A stretch of 64,000 nucleotides of DNA, from assembly GCF_003254395.2 (NCBI RefSeq), contig NC_037648.1, positions 7,002,135-7,066,134 of the forward strand, in the 5' to 3' direction. The notes beneath the pieces are model-generated. The model was not told where the DNA came from. It searched no databases and was given only the letters and a program-made list of their open reading frames with translations. This document shows positions 10,682-23,074 of this stretch, in pieces (the first letter of the stretch is position 1; every line of letters starts with the position of its first letter). The stretch comes from Apis mellifera (taxonomy: Eukaryota; Arthropoda; Insecta; Hymenoptera; Apidae). The position numbers were made by a program, and so were the translations under genes.

Positions 10682-13600
10682 AAATATTAACTTTAATATA
10701 ATATTTTTCAAATTGAAAATTATTTTCATTTTAATTTATTATTTTTTAATATATAGCAAGTAACATTAAAATAATTTGTTCTTTTTATTTTTAAATAAAA
10801 TATTTACATATATATAATTATATATATTGTAATTAAAATCATATTTTTAATATCAGTATTACATTGTAAAATATAAAATATAAAATCATACAAATTACGG
10901 CTATACTTTATAATAATGTACATTAAAAATATAAATATAATATTGATTATATTTTAAATAAATTCATGTAAGAAATTCATATAAAAAAGTAAGTTACTAT
11001 CTTACATAAAATTATTCATTTGTTAAAAAATGAAAATCATTTATAACTATATAATTATTATATTTACAAACACTAATTGAATTTTGAAGATCTGTTATTT
11101 GAAATGAAAAAAGTCAATTTGAAATTTTTAATAATAATAAATAGCTGTATAGATAAAATGATAAAAATTTAAAAAATTTTTATATTAAATTTTAAATTTT
11201 TATTATAAAAATAATTATTAAAATTTTATTGGAGATATTTTAATATCATATTAAGAATCTATATCTATAAAATATACTAAAATATTACAGAATTTGTTTA
11301 CTTTTACATAAAAAAATAAAATCATAAAATGAATATATTTTTCAATAAAAAAAATGAAAATACAAGATTTAATAATGAAATTTTTTAAAAATAATGTAAA
11401 TATATTGGAATGATTTCAAATTTGTAAAATTTAGATTTGAATTCCATTGAATATATTTAGTTTCATTTAAAAAGAAATATGAATATAAATAATAGAAAGA
11501 AATTTTTTATTAATACTTCATGTAATGAATAAAATAATATTAATACTACGCATAATAAAAAAATTAATTCAGTATATCAAATTATCTTTATAGCTATAAA
11601 AGATTATTGTATAAAATATAATATTAAAATAATTCATTGTAAAATATAAATGAAAAAAAATACATTATTTCGAAATTGTATCATTATATTATATTTTTTT
11701 TTTTTATCTGTAAAGATTTATTCCTCATTTATTACATTATTACATTATTTTAGTAAATATAGAATGTAAAAATCATCATGATTTTTTAGATACTTGAAAT
11801 GATTTTGAGTTCAGAAATCAGGATCAACGAATAAAAATATTTTCATAGAAATTTTGTTTGGAATTAAATTTTATATGGAATGTTTTTTAATAAAAAAAAT
11901 GTTATATATAATACATTTTTATATATTTTTTTTCGCATACATAAATACTTGTTTTTTAAAGAAATTATAAATAATAAATTTACTGATTATAAACACAATT
12001 AAAAAATAATTAAAAATCAAAATAATTTATCCTTAAACCAATTAAATAAATTTGAATATTTAAAATGATATTATATTATTAAATTCTGTATGTGTTCTAT
12101 TCTATATATGTCTGTGATATATATATCATTTTCTTAATAATATCTTAATATTAAATAATATCTTAATATTAAATGCATTATCTACTCAAAGGACATAATG
12201 AAGAATACAATTTTTTTTCGGACATTTTCGATAAATAGTTTTATATATTAAATATTGAATATTAAATATTTCTTTTTTGTTGTAGCTATATATATTAAAC
12301 AAAATATATGCATTTATTTATTATATATATTCTAGTAGAAGCAAAAACTCGATAAATATACACATTATTACATCTATAACTTTTATACATATATTAAATA
12401 AAATAAAATGCCACAATATGATTCAATTATATATTAAAATTAAATTAAAAATTTTCATTATATAAATTAAAATTAAATTTTTAATTTATATATTATTAAT
12501 TATTACTTTTTTAAATTAATAATTCAATTAATAATTAATAAAAATATCAATTAATAATTCAATATACATTTTGAGAAAAATGTTAATATTTTTAAGTTTG
12601 ATTAATTATTTAAGCATTTTTTAATTTATTTTTACAAATTTTTTTTCTATTGAAAAACATGTTTGACAAATATAAAATTTAATAAAATAATTTTTCACGA
12701 AAACATTACCGTCATTAATTCCATTTCTAAATTTTTTAATTTTTTTTTAAACTTTTTTAAATGCTTCTTTGAATTATTTGAATTCTAAAAAATCATGATA
12801 ACAATTACATGAAATATGCTATATTATCAAAGTTCTTTAAGAGAATTTTAATCAAATTGAGGAAAACTTGTTTATGCACTTGACATCATACTATAGACAT
12901 AGAAATAGAAATAGAATTTATATTACATAAATGTAAAAAAATAAATAATAATAATAGGAATCACGTAATTTTTTTTCCAGAGAAAGTTTTTACAACAATG
13001 CTGTTTATTAATCTTTAAAAGCTAAAACATATGATACAAATATTGAAGTTATATTTATTAAATTATAAATCATTGAAATTTGTATTAAATAAAATAAAAT
13101 AACATAGCTTTATCTCTTATACCTCCAGCTATTTCATCTCTTTTTATCTAATATAAACTTAAATTGCTTATAAATTAAACAAATAATTTTTAATTAATAT
13201 TATATAACAATATATCAATATTTTATATTTTTATATTAGTTTTTAGAATAGATCTCCATTAGTCTTTAGAATGGATTTCAATTATTAATAAAATAAAAAA
13301 TATTCTATAAATATATTAATTCTTAATTACTATAATAATTACTATAAAATATATAAAAGTGCATCTAATTTTTATTCATTTTTATTTTCTTTCTTATATG
13401 ACACAATTTTTTTATGTCATATATTAGCATGTACTTTTCAATTAAAATTTAATGTTTATGATTAATGAAGTTATTGATGATTTATATGTTTTCAATTATT
13501 AATAAAATTGATTTACTTTTCTTTTTATTTATAATAAATATATTTTTTTTTATTTTTCTTTAATACTATCTGCAGTATAACTAAAACAGTATTATTACAA

Positions 13601-14381
13601 ATTCTTTTTCATATTTATTTTTAATGATTTTTAATTTTATTATAAATTAATTATCAATAGTTTTCTTTTTTACATTTTACATGTTATAAAAATAGAATCT
13701 AATTTTATCTGATCTTAGTTTTTTTCATATTTATTTTTATTCAAAATTGAATATCTATTGTTTTTTTTTTGTAAAAACTTTTATAGTTTTTACAAGAACT
13801 TACAAAGAAAATTCATAAGATTATTAAAAAGAAAGATTATATATTATAAATATCATAATCAATATTATAAATTAAAGATATAATTAAAAAGATAAAAATA
13901 ATGATAATATAAAAAAATATAAACATAAAAAAAAATTTTAATACATTTGCAATTGTTCAATCAAGCTTCTTTTCATTATTATATAAAATAATTATATTAT
14001 TATATATATTATAATTATATAATTATTATTATATATAATTTCATTATTATATAAAATAACTGAATTGGACCTTTATTTATACTTATATATACTTTATATT
14101 ACATTAATATACATTATATACTATAATGCAATAAATATCTAAAAATATAAATATCTAAAACTTTCTAAAATAATTGTAAATTCTAGTAATTAATAGTAAT
14201 TATGAATTAATATCTTATATATCTGAATGAATTTATTAAATATTATATTATCTTATTCATTTTTCATTTTTGTACATATTTTTTTTTATATTTTATATTA
14301 AATTAGTTTTTAATTTATTATATTTTAATCATAGCCTATCTATATATAATATATAATGTATAAAATACATAAAAATATTTA
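10682..14381. other. AT-rich intergenic region between MED8 and the METTL25-like gene
   Basis: This is 3.7 kb between the converging 3' ends of MED8 and the METTL25-like gene. Its first 120 bp include the MED8 polyadenylation signal. An exact tandem duplication of an 18-mer (AATAATATCTTAATATTA) sits at 12136-12171. Otherwise I see only AT-rich, low-complexity DNA without ORFs or RNA genes I can support. Confidence 0.6.
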
Positions 14382-16012
14382 TTATTTTTTGTGAGATACA
14401 ATTGCATATGCTCGTGGGGATAAATATTTATTCATTACTGGAACAATTTTTGCTTCTAAACCTTGTTCTTCCATCCAACATAATCTGTCTTGTAAAACAA
14501 GTGATTCTGCTGGTGCTTGCAACATCAGTTGTAAACCAGTATATATTTCTACAATTTTAAATTTATCACAATGATTTTTCCATAATTCTATTATATTTCT
14601 TTTATGTGTATCAAGATTAAATTCTACATCTAAAAAAAACATAATATTTTAATATTATTCCATTATATTAAATAACTATTTTGTTTTCAAAATTTATATT
14701 ATTTAAAAATATTTTTGTAATATATAATGTATAAAAAATCATAAAAATATAGAAAATTTTTTAATATGATATAATGTATTTATAATATAATATAATATTT
14801 ATGATATAATGTAATTTTTTAATATGATAATGTAATGATATTAATAAAGTATTTTACACATACTTAATAATTAATAAAATATTACTTTATATCTTGTATA
14901 ATATTACCTTGTTTTTTGAATGTTTCTTTTTCTTGTGGTTGTAAAATGTACCTAGTCAATGCATCTTTAATATATGTTTCAAAATTTAAACATTGTGATT
15001 TTCTTGTTCCTTTTTGAGTACATTTCTTAAGAGAAAATCCATCTGAAACATTTATGTATTTTATATTATTGTTATCAATTGAAATAAAAAATTATATGAA
15101 ATAAGCATACTTTTAGTTGCATACAATTGAAGGACAGCTCTTGCAAGAACATAAAAAGAATGTTTATTATGTGTTTCAATAGACATGTTATACCATCTAT
15201 CTACTGGTTCTTGACATGCTAGTCGTAAAAAAGGTTGCCTCAAAAAAGTACCAATATCAAAATTAGTATTATTAATAATAGTTTTAAAACAATTAGATAA
15301 AGGAAAATTATTAAAGTATTGCTTTTCACTTGATGTATTTATTCTTATCCTTTTTGATATTGAAAGCTTATGATAACAACAAGGAATTAAAATAAAAATA
15401 CGTGCTATTTTCATATCTCGAAATATTTTTGATGCATGTATACTAAGATCTCCACAAGCATGTAGACCAATTAAACAAACATCTGATTTTTCTTGAAATT
15501 CATTATTTAAAATAGTTTCTATTATTTCAACAGAATTATATGTTAAATCACAACAACTATATTTAACATATGCCAATGAATCAGAATACATTTTTATTTG
15601 TCTACTTCGAGCATTATTTATATTTGTTTGACTTTTTTCTAATCCAAGAACTTTATATCCATATAAATAATATAATAACTGACAAATATATCCCTATAAT
15701 ATACAAAAAAAATTAATATAAAATAAAATACAAATTTTAATAACATTATATAAGCATAAATATCTTACCAAACCTGCACCAAGATCAATAATAGTTCTGA
15801 TATTTTGTGATGCACATTGCATATGTATTAGATATGCTAAATGCATTATTTCATGTTGTTTTTTAAGATTAAGACCTGTTTGAAATTTTTTTGGTAATAT
15901 TATTGGTATTATATTGTTTATATTTGGTAATCGATCAATATATCTACACTTTTTAACAAATGTTTTTAAAGTTTTTGACCATTCTGGCTAAAAAAATAAT
16001 TTATTTATAATG

Positions 16013-16061
<49 letters not shown>

Positions 16062-16312
16062 GTATATTTTACTTGTATATTTTATTATTAGATTTATTTA
16101 TTAACCTTTGTTATTTTTTTTATAATAAAATTATTAAATTCTTCATTTTCTAAAGTTTGCAAAACACTTAACCATTCTTCTGGAAATAAATCAAGTAATC
16201 CTTCAGTTAATAAATTAGTAACTGGAACATTATAGAGCCATTGTGTTTCAATAAATAAATTCAAAGCATCCAAAAAATATATATTTGCTATATATTCATT
16301 TGCACTTGCCAT
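14382..16312 (-). CDS. METTL25/METTL25B-type SAM-dependent methyltransferase-like protein
   Basis: Five exons join in frame to 463 aa: 16312-16106, 15987-15769, 15693-15111, 15042-14908 and 14629-14382. The core is a Rossmann methyltransferase fold. It has a conserved KKQHEI segment, then the SAM-binding glycine motif DLGAGLGY split across exons 2 and 3, then the acidic-loop region VLGLEKSQ, GLHACGDLS and CCYHKLS. The C-terminus (DRLCWMEEQGLEAKIVPV, then LSPRAYAIVSHKK) matches METTL25 and METTL25B/RRNAD1. The family's substrate is poorly defined; an old domain name relates it to rRNA adenine dimethylases, which I would not take as function. Which of the two paralogues this is cannot be settled by eye. 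The start MASANEY follows directly after an AT-rich leader. Confidence 0.9.
16014..16058. repeat. (TA)n microsatellite in METTL25-like intron 1
   Basis: An essentially uninterrupted run of TA dinucleotides lies between exons 1 and 2 of the METTL25-like gene. Similar but less pure TA tracts follow at about 16423-16443 and 16470-16504, just upstream of the gene. They are likely polymorphic. Confidence 0.85.
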
Positions 16313-16465
16313 CTAATTAAGAAAAAAAAAAAATATTTTTTAAGGATAATTATTAACCTATAATTATAATTACATTTTTGTATTAAATATAGTACAAATA
16401 TAATATTAACTTTTATATTTTATATATATATATATATATAATATTACATTAACTTTTATAATATA

Positions 16466-16512
<47 letters not shown>

Positions 16513-17361
16513 TCACAAATATATTACATTATATTTTATGAAAATTGCATCTAACTAGCTTATAAATATATATATTTAAATAATTTTCTAATTATCAATA
16601 AATAGAAATAATAAAAAAAACAATATATTTCTCTGCAATGTGATTTTATTTATAACATTAAAAAATTATATAGTTATAATATGAATAATATATTGTTTAT
16701 ATAAATATATTTTATATATTTCTATAAATTAAAATTATGATATATAATTTGATTTTTTAAAAAATAAAATTATATTACATTTATTTATCTTGTCTCACTA
16801 GAAATTTATCAGCATCCAAATCAATTTTTATTGTCACTATTATATTTTTAACTTTTTTAGAAAATTTAATTTGAATTAATTCTCAAAAACTGTTATTAAT
16901 TAATATTTCAATCTTCGTTTCAACACGTAACGAAAAACCGATTCATATTTTACTCAGAAAAGTAAAATATATCTTTTAAAATTGTATGACAGCAATGTTC
17001 AATTAAAATATTTAAGTATATTGGACATACTAAATTTCTAAGATTAATATCTAGTGATGATCGCGTCAAAGAAGTTGATCTTCGCTTTAAATATATTATC
17101 TTATCAAATTCTTTAAAGAAACATAAAAATCATCACATCATTTTAAGAACTATAATTTTCTACTAAATGGAATATTTAAATTATTATTTAATATTTATTA
17201 TTTAATATTATTTAATATATTATATAATATTATATTTAAATATGGATCTTTTATAGATAGATATTGGTATCTATTTTATATAAATATAATAAATGAAATA
17301 TCATTTTTTATTCAATACATAAATTTTACAATTATTTTTTTTAATATTTTAATTAATATTT

Positions 17362-17362
<1 letters not shown>

Positions 17363-17408
<46 letters not shown>
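17363..17408. repeat. (AAT)n trinucleotide microsatellite
   Basis: About 15 uninterrupted copies of a TAA/ATA/AAT trinucleotide in an intergenic stretch. Confidence 0.9.
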
Positions 17409-17410
<2 letters not shown>

Positions 17411-18087
17411 TAGTATTAACATAATAACAAAATTGAACAATTAACAATTTAACATTATAATGAAAAAAGCAAACAAAAAGTGAAAATTATTTTATACAAA
17501 TATAGAAATAAAATTAAAAATTTTAATTTTTTAAAATTATGATCATAAATATAAATAAATATTTAAATTTATCAATATCTTTTAAAAAATATTTATAAAA
17601 TTGAAAAAAACATTTGTATTCTAAAAAATATCATATCATAAAATCTCTTACTAATTAATAAATTTAATTTTTTAGAAAATTTTATCACTTGATAGATATG
17701 ATACACTAGATATAATTAACAAAATTTATAACATTGAATTAAATATTGAATTGAATTTAATATTTAAACATTAATGTATAAAATTATTGTGTTAAAAAAA
17801 ATTTAATATATTAATATATATATTTTTAAAATATATATATTATAATTATAAATATATTTTTTTTGGATATAATTAAATATTGTATTTAATTGTATGATTT
17901 AGTACATTGATAATATTTATTTAAAAAAATTAATAATATTTTTGTTATAAATGAATAAAGATGTGAATAAAATGTGATGAAAAGTAAAACAAAAAAATAT
18001 TATTATAATATTATTAATATATCATAAATAAAATAATAATAATTTATTCATATAAATTATTAAAAATAAATTTTCATTTTATATATA

Positions 18088-18490
18088 GGAAAGAAAAAAC
18101 AAAATTTGCAATATCATTCACAATTATTTATTTCACACCAATAAAATTATCCATAAGAGCAATAACAAAATCCAAATTCACAATAGCAACATATTTTACA
18201 ACTACATAGTTAACAACAGCAATATGGTTCATTGCAGCAACCATGATCAAAAACAACAGTTGGATATATCTACAAGCATGAAGACATAATCAATAATAAT
18301 AATGACTAAATAATTCAAGAGCAATAAATATATGATCAAAAACAACAATTACATATCACACATTAAGAAATATGATCACATAGTCAGCAACAACATCAAT
18401 AGTAACAATCAAATGTTTTACAGCAACAAGAACTATTAACAACAGTCATTTATTTCATAACAGTTATCACATTCAAAACAATTATAATAG
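18088..18490. repeat. CAA/ACA-rich, G-poor degenerate repeat tract
   Basis: Over about 400 bp the plus strand is rich in A and C and poor in G, with recurrent pieces such as AACAACAG, ATGATCAAAAACAACA (18246 and 18332 areas) and ATTTATTTCA. Related T/G-rich pieces (TGTTGTTG, CTGTTGTTTT) follow at 18550-18610 in the opposite orientation. It looks like a decayed tandem or foldback repeat. It has many stops in all frames, so it is not coding now. Confidence 0.5.
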
Positions 18491-18649
18491 ATAATATATT
18501 ATATTTTGATAAAAATAAATTTTTTTTGATAAAAATAAATTTTATATGAGAATGTTGTTGATAATTCATTTTACATTTTTTTTTTTGATTTAGAAAATTG
18601 CTGTTGTTTTAAAAAAAAATTAGATCACTTGTATGAAATGTATTTAGTA

Positions 18650-18679
18650 TTGTTTTGATATTATCAAATATCAAAACAA
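18650..18679. repeat. Perfect 13-bp hairpin
   Basis: TTGTTTTGATATT (18650-18662), a 4-nt loop, then AATATCAAAACAA (18667-18679). It lies just right of the CAA-rich tract. The arm is short for a miRNA precursor; it may be the tip of a foldback element. Confidence 0.5.
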
Positions 18680-21600
18680 ACTTATTGGATAAATAAATTA
18701 GACAAAAACATTATTATGGAAATAAATATGCTTAAATTCATTTTTGTGCAAAATTTTCAAATAAATATATATTATGATATATATTAATCATAACGCTACA
18801 TAAAAATTTTTATTATGAATTGTCTTTGAAGAACTTAGGAAAAAACAATGTCCAAAAAGATATTCAAAAAAAATATATATAATGTAAAAACGCTTTCTTT
18901 TAGCGATAAAAATATAAGTCATATAATTATAATTTGTTTCAATTCATTCATGATATATATTCAAAATTTATATATATTACATATATTATTTAGATTTTAT
19001 TTTTTTTTAATAAATATATACATATTTATATTTAAAATGAATTTTTTTCTATTTTTATATATTATAAAAGAAATTGAAGAACAAAAAGAATTTTTTGCTT
19101 AATTAGGAAAAGAAAGAAAATTCTAAATATTAATTCTAAATATTTAATTAAAATTGCACCTTTGATTTGTCATGCTTAGCAAGTTTAAGGTATGATGTGT
19201 TCTGAAAAGAATCAAAATCTATATAATATTAAATATTATTTTATGTCATGAACTATATATCAATATACATAATAATTTATTCCATATTATCATTATTTAA
19301 ATAATCATTATTTAAATAAATGATTATTTAAATAATCAAAATTAAATAATTAACATAACAAATAATTTTTATTATTAACAGTTTTTATATATTATTTATA
19401 TATTTGATCTATTTGTATATTATATAACATGTATTATAGTCATGTTAATTACATACATTAATTGTATAATATATATTGTATATTGTATAATAAATTCAAT
19501 ATATTTAAACTCTTAAATAATATAATATTTTAAGTTAGTAGATCATTTTTTCAAACACTAAAACCAGGCAGAATTATGTCATTATCAAATAAATTAGATT
19601 TATAATTAGATCTAAATCATATTTGAATATAAATATATAATATAATTATATACTTATATTATATAATAAATTATATAATAATATATAGTATAATTATATC
19701 ATCTAATTAATATCATTTTGTGTATTTAATATCTATTTTACTTTCTAATTCTAATTACTTTCTAAATTCTAATTATAAATTATTAATTATTAATTAATAT
19801 TATATTTTCTCATTATATTTGAATTTTAATGTTTCATATTATTTTAGTTGCACAGGATTTCCTAAAAAAAATCTAATCAGTTATTGCTATTATTACTATT
19901 ATTACTACTTATTTAGAAACTCAATGTTAACGATAATTAATAATAATTTTTTAATAATGATATAGCGGGAATGAAAGAATATAGATCAGATGACTATATC
20001 TAAATAAATATAAATATATAAACAGTAATGTAAATAATAAAATTTGTGCAGTCAAGTAAAAAATAGTTGCTTTTGCTGATATTTTATTTCTCCCTTTTAT
20101 TCATGAAGTTAAAAAATAGTGATAATCTCATATTCTTTGAATATGTAACAAAATCGCTATGTTTTAATTTTTCTGAAATTTTCTTCTTGGAAAAATTTCA
20201 GATACAATTTGAAATCATTATTCAAATGATATGAAATAATCAGTTTTGATTATCTCATTGAATAAATCTATACGAATTATGTTGACTTCTGTGATTATTT
20301 TACGGACTATTTAAGACTGATTTCGGCTATAAAATTTTATTTTGATGCGAAAAATTCTTCAAATTTAAGTTATATTTTATTTTAAAATTTTTAAAAGAAG
20401 ATGTAAAATTATCAAAGGAAAAATATTGACTGCCGAGATTAATGTCTATAATAAAAATGTTTAGTCATATATAGCTATTTTTATGATTAAAAATTATAAT
20501 AAATATAAAAATTCCTCATTAAACAGCAATATTTTAATGTTTTTATTAAAAACAATTTAATAAAATTTTTGAATATTAATATAAAATTTTATTGTTTTTT
20601 TAAATTATTATTTTTAAAACTTTGTTATCAATAATGGATTCTAAAAAAAATAGATTTTTTTAATTATTGACATCAATATTATATAAATTATCTATTATAT
20701 CTAAAATTCTTTTAAAAATTTATTATCCAATAAAATTTAAAAAATTCAAGAAACAATATATTAAAATTATTATTTTTCTGTAAACTCTTATTCTAATAAT
20801 GTCAATAATCATATCATAGACATTGTTTTATTTTGTTTTGTTCTTTTTACATATATTTTAAATATTTTTAAAAATTTCTTTTTTAATTCTATGAGAAATA
20901 TAAATAAAAAATATAATTCTTAAATACCATGAGTAAAATTATTGTTTAAATGGTATATAATTAAATGCATAAATATATAGAAAGATAATAATTTCTTCAT
21001 TAACTTGTATTAAATAAAAAAATCAATGAATTTTGTTATGTTCCAACTATATTTTCTAATAATAAATTACATTTCTGTAATATATCTATATGTAATGCAC
21101 TTATATATAATTTTTTTATAATGTCATCTCAAATCCTGATCAAATCAAATATATATGTTACTGACATATCATACTATAATACATAAAGCTTCAACAATTG
21201 ATACATCAATACTCTCATTTATTAGTAATGAAAAATATTTATTTTCTAATACATCTATCTTTTTTAATACAATAGATATTATTAATTTATTTTTATATTA
21301 TTATATTATTTTTTATAATTCTTATTACTTTTATTTTTGTCAACATATTTTTTTATTATATTTAAATCAATAATATAATATAATTTAATATATTTAATAA
21401 TATTTTAATATATTTTAATAAAAATATTCAAATGAATAAAAACTTCTATTATATTTAATAATGTTTAAATTTATCCAAATACTTAACTCTTTTTTTTTAC
21501 TTACTTTTACTTTATTACTTTACTTTATTATTTTTCATCAGTATTAATGAATTTTTTTTTACTAAAGATTAAGAATATTATTCAAGATATATAATTTTAC

Positions 21601-23074
21601 ATTTTTAATCATAATTGTTAATTATATTCTATTTCAAAAGCTGAATTTTTTTTGATATCACATATAATTTTATTGCAAACTTTACATTTTATTTTCTATA
21701 AATCATCAATGCATCATTTTTTGAATTTCAAATTTGAGTCCTTTAAATATTTGCATTATGAAATAATTGTTTTCTTTTTCCTGTTATTGTAGCTTTGCTA
21801 TTATCTATTTATAAAATAAGCATTATTATACATTATAAATTTTAAATAATTTTTTAAATTATATTAACAAAAATATTTATTTTATTTAACAATATTATGA
21901 AACATCTTGAAATTGTAAATTAAAAACAAATTAAAAATAACAAAATTAAAAAAATTCAAAAGTAGTACGAGAATATAAATTGTACACTCCAAAAATAGTT
22001 TGGTAGTTTGACAAGATTAAATACATCAAATTTTTACCTCAAAAATTATCGCATCATGATATATCTCTATAATATCTAATATCTAATAATAATAATAGAG
22101 ATAATATAATATTATTTAGAAATTTGCTGGAAGGAAATTAAACCATTTTTAATAAGAAGATTAACTATGTTTATTTAATAATTTTGTTTGACATGAAAAT
22201 ATACTTCAATACATTCCAGTAAGCAATATAGCAATCGTCTTATTTTTTTTCCAATTAATTTTTTTCTTCTTCTATTATTTTCAAAATCAGAATGTATTGT
22301 CAAATTCTGGCAATTATATTTTTATTATTTCCAACATAAAATGAAATCAATCAACTAAATATATATTTTTTTCAGAAAGTTTATATAGAAGATATTTTTT
22401 TTCATTTATTTTAATCATAAAAATTTAAAAATTATATGTATATATTTTACACAAATATATTTTATACATTTTCACATATTTTATACATAATTTATAATTA
22501 TAAAATTGAAAATATAGTATATATTAAATCAATATGTTCAATTGTATATTTCTATAGTAAAATTTTAAAAAAAGAAAAAAGAAAAAAACATGAATAATAA
22601 GACAAAAAAAAAGAAATTTCACAAACTTTCTGAATTGAAACCTAGGTTTAAAAAAAAAACAATAGCATGATAATAGCTTAACTATGGTTAGATATAATAT
22701 ATATAATATAATAAAATAATCCGATATATAAAATTATTTATATTAAATTAATAAATATAATAAATATAATATACTATATTAAATATATTATATTATTAAA
22801 ATATATATTATATTAAAATATCTTAAAAATAAATTTATAATTTTTATACTTATGCTTTATAAGTTATAAAAATGAATTATTTATTTTTTATAAAAAGATG
22901 AATATTTTGGATGGGTATATATTATTTATTATATATTTATTTAAATAATGAAATTAAAAAATGTATTTGTGAAAATATAAAATATGAAATTGATATTTCT
23001 AAATTATATATATATAAATGATAATATCAAATATATTTTAATAAATAAAAACGACATTTATTTTAAAAAAATAT

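Larger units (their letters stand above)
16313..23074. other. Long AT-rich intergenic region (METTL25-like to PITRM1)
   Basis: The 6.8 kb holds no gene I can support. It contains TA tracts (16.4-16.5 kb), an AAT microsatellite (17.36-17.41 kb), a CAA-rich strand-asymmetric tract (18.09-18.49 kb), a perfect 13-bp hairpin (18650-18679) and a somewhat more complex block with two hairpins (20.05-20.48 kb). Open frames near 18.85-19.10 kb and 21.16-21.37 kb are made of Ile, Leu, Tyr, Phe and Asn codons and look like chance. Confidence 0.6.

Noticed and set aside
16014..16504. TA tracts as replication origin or centromeric repeat
   Set aside because: Short dinucleotide runs like these recur in several introns and flanks of the window and fit ordinary microsatellites.
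18088..18490. CAA-rich tract as a polyglutamine/asparagine coding exon
   Set aside because: Stops occur in all frames on both strands and no splice framework is visible.
18848..19102. 84-codon plus-strand ORF
   Set aside because: Hydrophobic AT-codon composition (Phe, Ile, Tyr, Asn), no start context or homology; expected by chance at this base composition.
21155..21373. 72-codon plus-strand ORF
   Set aside because: Same AT-driven composition; no recognisable domain.
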